A stretch of 64,000 bases of DNA. Origin: Pseudaminobacter salicylatoxidans (lineage in GTDB: Bacteria; Pseudomonadota; Alphaproteobacteria; Rhizobiales; Rhizobiaceae). The DNA is taken from contig NZ_QGGG01000004.1 of assembly GCF_003148475.1 (NCBI RefSeq), positions 186,001-250,000 on the forward strand. The letters are read 5' to 3'. Numbering within the stretch: the first letter of the stretch is position 1; each line of letters begins with the position of its first letter. The translations under genes were made by a program, and so were the position numbers. The notes under the pieces were generated by a model, which did no database searches, had not been told where the DNA came from, and worked only from the letters and a program-made list of their open reading frames with translations. Below are positions 1 to 11,360 of this stretch, piece after piece.

Positions 1-248
1 CGTGCCGCATCGATGGTGTCGTTCATGCGGTTGAGGCAGCGCAGGAAGGTGGATTTGCCGCACCCCGAAGGGCCGATCAGCGCCGTCACCTGGTTTTCGC
101 GCACGTCGAGATTGACGTCGAACAGCGCCTGCTTCTCGCCGTAGAACACGCAGACCTTTTGTCCACGCATCTTGATGGTTTCGTTGGGCGTTCCGTTCAT
201 CTTGTCGCTCACCGCGCTTTCGAGTGCCGTTTCGGTCATTATGTTCAT
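1..248 (-). CDS. pstB: Phosphate ABC transporter ATP-binding protein PstB (partial, 3' end outside window)
   Basis: This is the N-terminal 82 or so residues of the ATPase that powers the high-affinity phosphate importer PstSCAB at the inner membrane. The translated piece shows a Walker A motif GPSGCGKST followed by [10 protein letters not shown], which is typical of PstB. The gene runs off the left edge. The ATG at 248 was chosen because AGAGGAG lies about 10 nt upstream; ATGs at 239 and 200 are possible alternatives. It starts 16 nt after the pstA stop and is the last visible gene of the pstSCAB transcript. Family assignment is firm from motif and context; the distal half cannot be judged. 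Confidence 0.93.
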   Translation of the reverse strand, partial: MNIMTETALESAVSDKMNGTPNETIKMRGQKVCVFYGEKQALFDVNLDVRENQVTALIGPSGCGKSTFLRCLNRMNDTIDAA

Positions 249-264
249 GATTGGGGAACTCCTC

Positions 265-1581
265 TTACCAGCGCCGTTCGAAACGTCGTCTCAGCACGAT
301 GGCCGTGATGTTCATCGCCATCAGGAAGACGAGCAGGATGATGATGGCGCCCGACATGCGCTCGACGAAGGCGCGCTCGGCCTCGTTGGCCCACATATAG
401 ATCTGCACGGGCAGCGCGGTCGCCGGCTGCAGCGGCGTCGAAGGATAGTCGGCAACGAAGGCGACCATGCCGATCAGCAGCAGCGGCGCCGTCTCGCCCA
501 GGGCGCGCGCCAGGCCGATGATGGTGCCGGTGAGGATGCCGGGCGCGGCCAGCGGCAGGATGTGCTGGAACACCATCTGCATCTTCGACGCGCCGAGGCC
601 CAGCGCTGCCGAGCGGATCGAGGGCGGCACGGCGGCAAGGGCCGCGCGCGTGGCGATGATGATGGTGGGCAGCGTCATCAGCGTCAGCACCAAGCCACCA
701 ACCAGCGAGGCCGAGCGCGGCAGGCCGAGGAAGTTGATGAACACCGACAGGCCGAGCAGGCCGAAGACGATCGACGGCACAGCGGCGAGATTGTTGATAT
801 TGACCTCGATGAGGTCGGTGAAGCGGCTCTTCCTGGCGAATTCCTCCAGATAGATGGAAGCCGCGACGCCGATCGGCAGCGCCAGAAGCAGCACGATGCC
901 CATCATGTAGAGCGAGCCGATGATGGCCACGCCCATGCCGGAGGTTTCCGGGCGGCTGGAAGCGCCGAAGGTGAACAGGCCCTTGTTGAAGTGCTCGGCC
1001 AGCGAACCGTCGGCCGCGAGCTGCTTCATCCAGGCCACCTGTTGGTCGGACACCTTGCGCCGGCTTTCATCCACCGACAGGTCGATCTGGCCCTTGAAGG
1101 CGGAATCGATGTTGGCGGCCGCGAGAATGTCGACATTGCGCGTGGTGCCGATGATCGACGGATCGGCCATCACCAGCGTACGAAGCTGCGCGCGCGCGCC
1201 ATCCGACAGGAAACCCTTGAGCTTGCGCACGGTCGCCTTGTCGCCGGGGTCGATGCCGAGCTTCGCGATCAGCGCATTTTCAGCCAGCTTCGGATAGTTG
1301 GCCCTGATCAGCACATTGGGATCGGTAGCGCGCTTGCCGCTCGGGTCGATGACCTTCGCGTCGAAGGTGATCGGCAGCGTCACGGTGGTCTGCCAGAAGG
1401 CGGTGTAACCCTTGGAAACGATCGAGACGAGCATGATGGCGAGGAACACCAGGCCGACCGAAATCGCCAGCACGCCATAGAGGCGGAAGCGGCGTTCGGC
1501 TGCGTAGCGGCGTTTCAGTCCGATGTCGCGGCGCGCTCGCGCGGAGGTGCCGGCGATGCCGTCCATGGAAATGTCGGTCAT
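265..1581 (-). CDS. pstA: Phosphate ABC transporter permease PstA
   Basis: One of the two membrane subunits of the phosphate importer. The 438-residue product is much longer than the roughly 290 residues of enterobacterial PstA. It has a membrane segment at about residues 36-57, then a periplasmic stretch to about residue 215 (the DUF3333-type extension known in alphaproteobacterial PstA). The BPD permease domain follows, with the EAA loop [21 protein letters not shown] that contacts PstB. The start overlaps the pstC stop by four bases (ATGA), indicating translational coupling. Expression is probably PhoB-controlled from the promoter ahead of pstS. Confidence 0.95.
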   Translation of the reverse strand: MTDISMDGIAGTSARARRDIGLKRRYAAERRFRLYGVLAISVGLVFLAIMLVSIVSKGYTAFWQTTVTLPITFDAKVIDPSGKRATDPNVLIRANYPKLAENALIAKLGIDPGDKATVRKLKGFLSDGARAQLRTLVMADPSIIGTTRNVDILAAANIDSAFKGQIDLSVDESRRKVSDQQVAWMKQLAADGSLAEHFNKGLFTFGASSRPETSGMGVAIIGSLYMMGIVLLLALPIGVAASIYLEEFARKSRFTDLIEVNINNLAAVPSIVFGLLGLSVFINFLGLPRSASLVGGLVLTLMTLPTIIIATRAALAAVPPSIRSAALGLGASKMQMVFQHILPLAAPGILTGTIIGLARALGETAPLLLIGMVAFVADYPSTPLQPATALPVQIYMWANEAERAFVERMSGAIIILLVFLMAMNITAIVLRRRFERRW

Positions 1582-3044
1582 TCGTACTGTTCCCGGTACT
1601 TGCGCACGATGTAGAGCGCGAAGATGTTCATCACCAGCGTCAGCGCAAACAGCGTGATGCCGAGCGCGAAGGCGACCAGCGTTTGCGGCGAATTGAACTC
1701 GAGATCGCCAGTAAGCTGATTGACGATCTTCACCGTGATGGTGGTCATCGCTTCGAACGGATTGAGCGTCAGCTTGGCGGCCACGCCTGCAGCGAGCACC
1801 ACGATCATGGTTTCGCCGATCGCGCGCGAGGCAGTGAGCAGGATGGCGCCGACGATGCCCGGCAGGGCCGCTGGCAGGATGACCCGCTTGATGGTTTCCG
1901 AGCGCGTCGCGCCGAGCCCGAGAGAGCCGTCGCGCATGGCGCGCGGCACGGCGGTGATGATGTCGTCGGAAAGCGACGAAACCACCGGGATCAACATCAC
2001 GCCCATCACCAGGCCGGCGGTCAACACGCTTTGCGCCTGGATGAAGGAGGTGCCGCCGGCAAGGGCCGCGCTGAGGTCACGCAGGAACGGCCCAAGCGCC
2101 ACGAGGGCAAAAATGCCATAGACGATCGTGGGGATGCCGGCGAGCAGTTCGAGCGCCGGCTTTACCACCGCGCGCACCTTCGGCGAAGCATATTCCGACA
2201 TGTAGACAGCCGACATCAGGCCGATCGGAACCGCCACCAGCATGGCGACCAGGGCGATGTAGAGCGTGCCGGCAAGCAGCGGGATGAGCCCGAACTGGCC
2301 TTCCGAACTATCCGAACCGGCGGCCGCGAAACGCGGGTCCCAGACCGTTCCGAAGAAGAAGTTGGTGAACGATACGCTCTCGAAGAAATGGATGGTCTGG
2401 AACAGCATCGACAGGATGATGCCGATGGTGGTGAGGATGGCGATCGTGGATGCCGCCAGAAGCCCCCACAGCATCAGTTTCTCGACATTGTTGCGCGCGC
2501 GGGCGCGCACCTGGATCTGCGACAGGCCGAGCACGGCGCCGCCGGCCGAAACGATGAGGATCAGCACGGCCCCGATCACGCTCAGCCAGTCCTGCGTGCG
2601 GTTGGCGTCCACCGCGACCGGGATCATGTAGTCCTGCGTGTCGGGCGCCAGCGCCACGCCGCGCGTGGCAAGCAGCGGCTGCAACTCGGAGAATGTCGCG
2701 GGTGGATTGGTCGCCGTCTGCGCATCCAGCCGCCGCAACCCGTTGGCGAGGCTCTTGGTCAGGCTCGCCGCCAGCGCGGGATTGGCGAGCGCGCTTTCAG
2801 CCGACTGCTGCGGAAGCTGCGACCTGACATGGCTTTCGAGATAGACATTGGAGCCGACGCCCCAGACGACCAGCAACAGCAAAGCCGGCATGGTCGCAAG
2901 CAGAAACGCCCACCAGCCATGGTAGTGAGCGCGCGAATGCGGCTTGATCCCGCCGTCATCCTGCGCAAGCGCACGCTGCCGGCCGAGAAAGAAGGCGACG
3001 GCGCCAATGGCAAGCACGGCTACGAAAACCGTCATCAGGGACAT
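1578..3044 (-). CDS. pstC: Phosphate ABC transporter permease PstC
   Basis: Second permease subunit of the phosphate importer, 488 residues against roughly 320 in E. coli. A membrane segment at residues 4-20 and another near 45-65 precede a periplasmic extension. The C-terminal half carries the transport fold with the EAA loop GLGATRSETIKRVILPAALPG. It lies between pstS and pstA, starting 66 nt after the pstS stop; that gap holds a strong hairpin. The long N-terminus is usual for alphaproteobacteria (PF12501-type domain), so it is not a fusion artefact. Confidence 0.95.
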   Translation of the reverse strand: MSLMTVFVAVLAIGAVAFFLGRQRALAQDDGGIKPHSRAHYHGWWAFLLATMPALLLLVVWGVGSNVYLESHVRSQLPQQSAESALANPALAASLTKSLANGLRRLDAQTATNPPATFSELQPLLATRGVALAPDTQDYMIPVAVDANRTQDWLSVIGAVLILIVSAGGAVLGLSQIQVRARARNNVEKLMLWGLLAASTIAILTTIGIILSMLFQTIHFFESVSFTNFFFGTVWDPRFAAAGSDSSEGQFGLIPLLAGTLYIALVAMLVAVPIGLMSAVYMSEYASPKVRAVVKPALELLAGIPTIVYGIFALVALGPFLRDLSAALAGGTSFIQAQSVLTAGLVMGVMLIPVVSSLSDDIITAVPRAMRDGSLGLGATRSETIKRVILPAALPGIVGAILLTASRAIGETMIVVLAAGVAAKLTLNPFEAMTTITVKIVNQLTGDLEFNSPQTLVAFALGITLFALTLVMNIFALYIVRKYREQYE

Positions 3045-3072
3045 GGGCTGCTCCAGGGTGGCAGTCGAATTC

Positions 3073-3099
3073 CGGGGCGCGCCGCATCGGCGCGCCCCG
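3073..3099 (-). promoter_or_regulatory. Intercistronic hairpin between pstS and pstC
   Basis: A perfect 11-bp GC-rich stem (CGGGGCGCGCC with its complement) closes a 5-nt loop just after the pstS stop. No U-run follows on the minus strand, so it is more likely a processing or 3'-stabilising structure than a full terminator. Such hairpins commonly let the binding protein be made in excess over the permeases; that role is inferred. Confidence 0.6.
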
Positions 3100-3110
3100 A
3101 AACGTTACTA

Positions 3111-4148
3111 TTACATGGTCTTGCCGGCGTCGAAGTCGTCACGCTGCTGCTGGCGTTCGGCATCCGGAGCGGCAACCAGGCCATATTCGGCCAGCGGGCT
3201 TTCCGGCCCGACCATCTGGTCGTCGAGGAAGAAGTCGACATATTCCTTCAGGCCCGGAACGACGCCCAGATGTGCCTTCTTGACATAGAAGTAGAGCGGA
3301 CGCGACACTGGATATTCGCCCTTGGCGATGGTCTCGGTGGAAGGCACGATGCCTTCGACGGTGGCGACCTTCAGCTTGTCGGCATTGTTCTCGTAGAAGG
3401 AGAGGCCGAACACGCCGACGCCGGTCTTGTTGGAGGCGATGCGGGCAAGCGTCTCGGTGTAGTCGCCATCGATATCGATGGCCTTGCCGTCCTTGCGCAC
3501 GGCCACGCAGGTTTTGCCCGCAACCTTGTCATCCTGGCCGGCGGCCTTGATGGCGTCGAGCGCGCCGGTCGACTTGCAGCCTTCGGTCATCAGCTTTTCT
3601 TCGAAGACTTCGCGGGTGCCGTGCTTCTCGCCCGGAATGTAGGCGGCGATGTCCCAATCCGGCAGGTTCGGATTGACCTGGTTCCACTTGGTGTTGGGAT
3701 TGGCCACCAGCTTGCCGTCGACGACGATCTGGGCGGCCATCGCGGTGTAGATGTCGGCAGGCGTCAGCGCCCAGTCGGGGCCGTTGATGTCGGTTGCGAA
3801 GACGATGCCGTCATAGCCGATCTTCACTTCCTGGACGTCCTTGACGCCGGCGTCGGCGCAGGACTTGATCTCGTCTTCCTTGATCTTGCGCGAGGAGTTG
3901 GCGATGTCGATGGTGTTCTCGCCCACGCCCTTGCAGAATTCCTTGATGCCGGCGCCCGAACCGCCGGACTCCACGACGGGAGTCTTGAAGTTGGTGTAGG
4001 TCTCGCCGAAATTCTCGGCAACGATCTTGGCATAGGGCAGCACGGTCGACGAGCCGGCGATCTGGATCTGATCGCGGGCAGCGGCGTAGCCGGCGGACGC
4101 GGCAAGCGCGATCGCAGCGGCCGATGCCGTGAGGAAATATCTGGTCAT
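3111..4148 (-). CDS. pstS: Phosphate-binding periplasmic protein PstS
   Basis: Periplasmic receptor that captures inorganic phosphate and delivers it to PstCA. The 345-residue product has a Sec signal peptide (hydrophobic residues about 5-23, probable cleavage after YAAA). Then comes the phosphate-loop start IQIAGSSTVLPYAK and the ESGGSGAG motif, both diagnostic of PstS. It is the first gene of the pstSCAB operon, with a PHO box 68-107 nt upstream. Length and composition are normal for the family. Confidence 0.96.
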   Translation of the reverse strand: MTRYFLTASAAAIALAASAGYAAARDQIQIAGSSTVLPYAKIVAENFGETYTNFKTPVVESGGSGAGIKEFCKGVGENTIDIANSSRKIKEDEIKSCADAGVKDVQEVKIGYDGIVFATDINGPDWALTPADIYTAMAAQIVVDGKLVANPNTKWNQVNPNLPDWDIAAYIPGEKHGTREVFEEKLMTEGCKSTGALDAIKAAGQDDKVAGKTCVAVRKDGKAIDIDGDYTETLARIASNKTGVGVFGLSFYENNADKLKVATVEGIVPSTETIAKGEYPVSRPLYFYVKKAHLGVVPGLKEYVDFFLDDQMVGPESPLAEYGLVAAPDAERQQQRDDFDAGKTM

Positions 4149-4215
4149 GAGCCTCGCTCCTGTCGGAATGGTCTTGCAACGCTTTTCGCGTCGGGAGAGG
4201 GCTTAGCGCCGCTTT

Positions 4216-4255
4216 GTAACAGTCGCATGACAGTTTCGTGTCGGCTCGGTAACGG
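4216..4255 (-). promoter_or_regulatory. PHO box (PhoB operator) upstream of pstS
   Basis: Read on the minus strand, four heptamers sit at exact 11-bp steps: CCGTTAC, CCGACAC, CTGTCAT and CTGTTAC, separated by CGAG, GAAA and GCGA. The last two form a near-consensus PHO box (CTGTCAT-N4-CTGTTAC). PhoB binds such direct repeats as tandem dimers, so this arrangement predicts two dimers. It lies 68-107 nt before the pstS start and explains phosphate-starvation induction of the operon. Confidence 0.85.
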
Positions 4256-4431
4256 TGCATGGCAGCCGTTCCCACGCCAGCGGACTCACGCGGAAGAATC
4301 AATCAGTTAGCCGGCGGCATGGGGCCTTCCAGCACCGGGAAATTTGATTTTTCCGATGCGCGTTTCGCGACATTCATGGCATTTGCGGGCAATCATCCGA
4401 GAAAGATAAAAGCAAGGACCGCCCGGATACA

Positions 4432-7689
<3,258 letters not shown>

Positions 7690-7863
7690 CGCATCTCCCC
7701 CATTCCGCGATGCGGCCGACGCGGCGGCCCGTCCGCGCGGATTGTGACGGGCAATGCTTAACGTTCGGCTAACCTTAACAATTTGTCGCCAGGGGCAGCG
7801 CGCCGCCCGCATTGCCAAGGCCGGATTCGGCCTTACCTTGAAGAGGACAACAGGGAGACAGCC

Positions 7864-8112
7864 ATGCCGAACACCAGCCCGATTGCCACCGCGCCGAAAA
7901 ACGGCAGCAAGGTCCGTGTCTTCTGGACCGACGCCGACGGGCAGGAAAACGAATCCATCGCGCAATACCGTTCGGCGGACATGCTGAAAGCGCTCGGCGG
8001 CGAAGGCGACGCCAACGATGTCGGCTGGTGGGCCTATGTCGATTCCAGCACCCAGAAGAAAATCCAGCCGCATTCCTGGGCGCCGCTGGCGAGCGACGAG
8101 GAAGACGAATAG
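7864..8112 (+). CDS. Small acidic hypothetical protein
   Basis: An 82-residue soluble protein with no membrane segment or signal peptide. The middle holds YRSADMLKAL followed by VGWWAYVDSSTQKK, and the tail is acidic (ASDEEDE). The ATG at 7864 was preferred over an upstream start because AGGGAGAC precedes it at suitable spacing and the upstream frame is compositionally poor. It stands alone, divergent from the hybrid kinase and convergent with a LysR gene. I do not recognise the family. Confidence 0.7.
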   Translation: MPNTSPIATAPKNGSKVRVFWTDADGQENESIAQYRSADMLKALGGEGDANDVGWWAYVDSSTQKKIQPHSWAPLASDEEDE

Positions 8113-8119
8113 GCGTCGG

Positions 8120-9046
8120 TCATTCCCGTTCCGCCGGCGCGGAAAACACCGGCCGGTGCGAGAACCACTCCTTCGCGACCTCGATGAACGCGCTTGCCGC
8201 TTTCGACAGGCGCTGGCGCGCGTCATAGGCGATGATGATGCGCTGCAGGGGAACCGGCTCGCGGATCGGCCTGCAGGCGAGGCCGAGCCCGTCATAGCTG
8301 CGGTCGCCGGCAGGTCGCGTATAGGACACGGCAACCCCGAAGCCGTTTGCCACCATGCTGCGCTGCATCTCGAAGGAGCGTGTCCGGGCAGCAACCGCCG
8401 GCGAGTGGCCGTGGCCGCGAAACAGGTCCAGCATATGCTGCCAGCTATAGGGCTGGTCGGTGAGGATCAGCGGTTCGCGGGCAAGGTCGGCAAGGCTCAC
8501 CCGGTCCTGCCCGGCCAGCGGATGGCTGGCCGCCAGCAGCGCATGCGGCGCAAGCTCGCTCAGGAGCACGCGCGCCGCGTTGGCGGGCAGGCCGAGATCA
8601 TAGGTCAACGCAATATCCACCGCGGCATCGCCAAGGCGTTTCTCCAGCGTTTCGAAGCGCTCTTCGCTGACGCTGATGCGCACAGCCGGATGGAATTCGC
8701 CCATGCGCCGGATGAGCGCTGGCGCGAAATGCGGGGCGAGGTCCTGGAAGCATCCCAGCACGAGCTCCCCTCCGACCCCCGCCTTGCCGCGCGCCAGTGC
8801 GGCGAGGTCGTCGAGATCGTCAAGGACGATCCTGGCCTTGAGCATGAAGGCGTGCCCGAAAGGCGTCAGTGAGATGCCCGCGCCACGCTGGCGCACGAAC
8901 AGCCTCTGCCCTGTCCGCTCCTCGATCTGGCTGATCGCCACCGAAATCGAGGGCTGCGAAACGTTGAGTTCGCGTGCCGCTGCGCTGATGCTTTCATGGC
9001 GTGCCGCCGCCACCGCATAGCGAAGCTGAGCCAACGAATAAGCCAT
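8120..9046 (-). CDS. LysR-family transcriptional regulator
   Basis: A 308-residue DNA-binding regulator. The N-terminal winged helix (about residues 5-62) reads AARELNVSQPSISVAISQIEE, followed by a type-2 periplasmic-binding-like effector domain to the C-terminus. It is divergently transcribed from the PhyH dioxygenase gene, with a 90-nt AT-rich gap between them that should hold the operator. By the usual LysR layout it probably controls that gene and possibly the downstream peptidase/transporter cluster. The effector is unknown. Confidence 0.9.
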   Translation of the reverse strand: MAYSLAQLRYAVAAARHESISAAARELNVSQPSISVAISQIEERTGQRLFVRQRGAGISLTPFGHAFMLKARIVLDDLDDLAALARGKAGVGGELVLGCFQDLAPHFAPALIRRMGEFHPAVRISVSEERFETLEKRLGDAAVDIALTYDLGLPANAARVLLSELAPHALLAASHPLAGQDRVSLADLAREPLILTDQPYSWQHMLDLFRGHGHSPAVAARTRSFEMQRSMVANGFGVAVSYTRPAGDRSYDGLGLACRPIREPVPLQRIIIAYDARQRLSKAASAFIEVAKEWFSHRPVFSAPAERE

Positions 9047-9136
9047 TATGAATTCCTATATATCTTATCAGTACATATTATTTTATCCGATGATCGGGTT
9101 GCGCGATAGTCGGTCAGGTCCAACGTGGAGAGCGCC

Positions 9137-9949
9137 ATGAAACCCGCACCGTATAGCCTCAGCCCCGACATCATTTCCGACTACCAGCGCGACGGCGCCG
9201 TCTGCGTCCGCGGCGCGTTCAAGGACTGGGTCGATGTCATTGCCGAAGGCATCGAACGCAACATGCGCGACAGAAGCGCCACCGCCGTCGACATCGGGGG
9301 CGGCAAGGGCAGCTTCTTCGACGATTACTGCAACTGGGAGCGCATTCCCGAATTCGTCCGCGTGGTGCGCGAATCGCCCGCCGCCGCGATCGCCGCTTCG
9401 GTGATGCAATCGCAAACGGCGCAGTTCTTCCACGACCATGTGCTGGTCAAGGAGCCCGGCACGCAGAAGGCGACGCCATGGCATCAGGACATTCCCTACT
9501 ATTTCGTCGACGGCAGCCAGACCGTCAGCTTCTGGATTCCCATCGACCCGGTGAAGGAGGCGACCCTGCGCCTCGTCGCCGGATCGCACAAATGGGACAA
9601 GCTGGTGCTGCCGGTGCGCTGGCTGGACGACGGCAACTTCTATGCCGGCGAAGGCGACTACCGCCCGGTTCCGGACCCGGACAACGAGCCGGAGATGAAG
9701 GTGCTGGAATGGGAAATGGAGCCGGGCGACGCGGTGCTGTTCGACTTCCGCACTACCCATGGCGCGCGCGGCAACATGGCCTCCAGCCGCCGCCGCGTGC
9801 TGTCGCTGCGCTGGGTAGGCGACGACGCCCACTACGTACAACGTCCCGGCCGCACCTCCCCGCCCTATCCGGGCCATGACATGAAGCCCGGCCAGAAACT
9901 GCGCGAAGACTGGTTCCCCGTCATCTGGGATGGCCGCGCGGCAGCCTGA
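9137..9949 (+). CDS. Phytanoyl-CoA dioxygenase (PhyH) family Fe(II)/2-oxoglutarate oxygenase
   Basis: A 270-residue member of the PhyH family, which hydroxylates small molecules using Fe(II) and 2-oxoglutarate. The HxD iron-binding pair is visible in TPWHQDIPYY (about residue 116), and the distal iron-binding His with a following Arg is in TTHGARGN (about residues 210-217). The ATG at 9137 has GGAG six nt upstream; a GTG at 9125 is in frame but less likely. The divergent LysR gene suggests substrate induction. The substrate is not evident; the dipeptidase and peptide importer downstream suggest an amino-acid-like compound, but that is inference. Confidence 0.85.
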   Translation: MKPAPYSLSPDIISDYQRDGAVCVRGAFKDWVDVIAEGIERNMRDRSATAVDIGGGKGSFFDDYCNWERIPEFVRVVRESPAAAIAASVMQSQTAQFFHDHVLVKEPGTQKATPWHQDIPYYFVDGSQTVSFWIPIDPVKEATLRLVAGSHKWDKLVLPVRWLDDGNFYAGEGDYRPVPDPDNEPEMKVLEWEMEPGDAVLFDFRTTHGARGNMASSRRRVLSLRWVGDDAHYVQRPGRTSPPYPGHDMKPGQKLREDWFPVIWDGRAAA

Positions 9950-9975
9950 CAGGGTTCCCTTGCGGCATGCATTTT

Positions 9976-10002
9976 TCGCGCAGGACAAGCTGTCCTGCGC
10001 GA
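9976..10002 (+). terminator. Perfect hairpin, probable terminator after the PhyH gene
   Basis: A 12-bp perfect stem (TCGCGCAGGACA and complement) with a 3-nt loop begins 27 nt after the dioxygenase stop. A pyrimidine-rich stretch with several T residues follows. The T-run is imperfect, so termination efficiency is uncertain. Confidence 0.6.
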
Positions 10003-10150
10003 TTCTTCCCCCTTGATCTTGGCCATATCATCTGCCTTGATCGGTCTCCAAGCGAACCGTGATGCCCGCATCCGCCCAAACGCGGATCGCTGGAGGCATC
10101 TGGAGGAGAAGTGAGGCGCCCCCCACGGCGTCCTCATGCTGGGGTATTGG

Positions 10151-11212
10151 ATGCAAGCTGTATTCGACGGCCATAACGACGTTCTGCTGCGCCTTTGGCA
10201 GAACGAGAAAAAGGGTGGCGATGCCGTCGCCGAATTCACCAACGGGACGGAAAAGGGTCATATCGACCTGCCCCGCGCCAGGGCCGGCGGGCTGGCGGGC
10301 GGCTTGTGCGCCATCTACGTCCCCTCAGGCGACCTGGTCCTGCCGCAACCCGACGCGGACGGCAGCTATGTAACGCCGCTTTCCGCACCGCTGGAGCGCG
10401 CACCCTCGCTCGACATCGCGCTGGAAATGGCCGCGATCGCGCTGCGGCTGGAGCGCGCCGGAAGCTGGCGGCTCTGCCGCAGCATGGCCGACATCGACAA
10501 TGCGATGGCCGACGACGAATTCGCCGCCGTGCTCCATATGGAAGGCTGCGAGGCGATAGGCGCCGATCTGGCCGCGCTGGAGGTTTTCCATGCAGCCGGC
10601 CTGCGCTCGCTCGGCCCCGTCTGGAGCCGCCACAACATTTTCGGCCACGGCGTTCCCTTCGCTTTCCCCATGAGCCCGGACACCGGCCCTGGCCTGACCG
10701 ACGCGGGCCGCGAACTGGTGCGCGAGTGCAACCGCCTCGGCATCCTCATCGACCTGTCGCACATCACCGAACAGGGTTTCTGGGACGTCGCGAAGCTCTC
10801 CGACCAGCCGCTGGTGGCCAGCCATTCCAACCCGCACGCACTGGTTCCGGTGGCGCGCAACCTCACCGACCGGCAGCTTGACGCGATTCGCGACAGCAAG
10901 GGACTTGTGGGTCTCAATTTCGCCGTCACGATGCTGCGCGCCGATGGACGCGAAAACGCCGACACGCCGCTGTCCGACATGGTGCGCCACATCGATTATC
11001 TGGTCGATAAGCTCGGTATCGACGGCGTCGCCATCGGTTCGGATTTCGACGGCGCGCTCATCCCGCGCGAGATCGGCACCGCCGGTGGGTTGCAGAACCT
11101 CGTGGCGGCGTTGCAGGGTGCCGGCTATGGCGGCGCGGAACTGGCAAAGCTTTGCCGCGAGAACTGGTTCCGCGTGCTGCGCTCTGCCTGGCATGAGGAC
11201 GGTGAGGACTGA
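10151..11212 (+). CDS. Membrane dipeptidase family (peptidase M19)
   Basis: A 353-residue zinc dipeptidase of the renal dipeptidase family, which cleaves dipeptides, some with D-residues. Binuclear-metal ligands are recognisable: FDGHND at residues 5-10, the bridging Glu in LHMEGCEAIG, and the His residues in DLSHI and VASHSNPHAL. No signal peptide is present, so it is probably cytoplasmic. The ATG at 10151 places the HND motif at the usual position and has GGGG upstream; an ATG at 10136 is possible. It is followed after 148 nt by a peptide ABC importer on the same strand, so it may hydrolyse the imported substrate. Confidence 0.88.
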   Translation: MQAVFDGHNDVLLRLWQNEKKGGDAVAEFTNGTEKGHIDLPRARAGGLAGGLCAIYVPSGDLVLPQPDADGSYVTPLSAPLERAPSLDIALEMAAIALRLERAGSWRLCRSMADIDNAMADDEFAAVLHMEGCEAIGADLAALEVFHAAGLRSLGPVWSRHNIFGHGVPFAFPMSPDTGPGLTDAGRELVRECNRLGILIDLSHITEQGFWDVAKLSDQPLVASHSNPHALVPVARNLTDRQLDAIRDSKGLVGLNFAVTMLRADGRENADTPLSDMVRHIDYLVDKLGIDGVAIGSDFDGALIPREIGTAGGLQNLVAALQGAGYGGAELAKLCRENWFRVLRSAWHEDGED

Positions 11213-11360
11213 ACCTGCCCGGCCGTGAGGAAACAAAATGATTGTCTTGGCCGGCAATAACGTGGTTGAACCTTAGCAAGGGCTTCCGGTGCATTGGCGA
11301 TTGTCATCGTTATTCATCGGAATCCGAAGACAAACACTCGTCAGAAACGGGGGAATTGAA

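Noticed and set aside
1683-4310. Long open frame on the plus strand opposite pstC-pstS
   Set aside because: It mirrors the codon pattern of the real genes on the other strand, has an Arg/His/Asp-rich composition and no recognisable motif.
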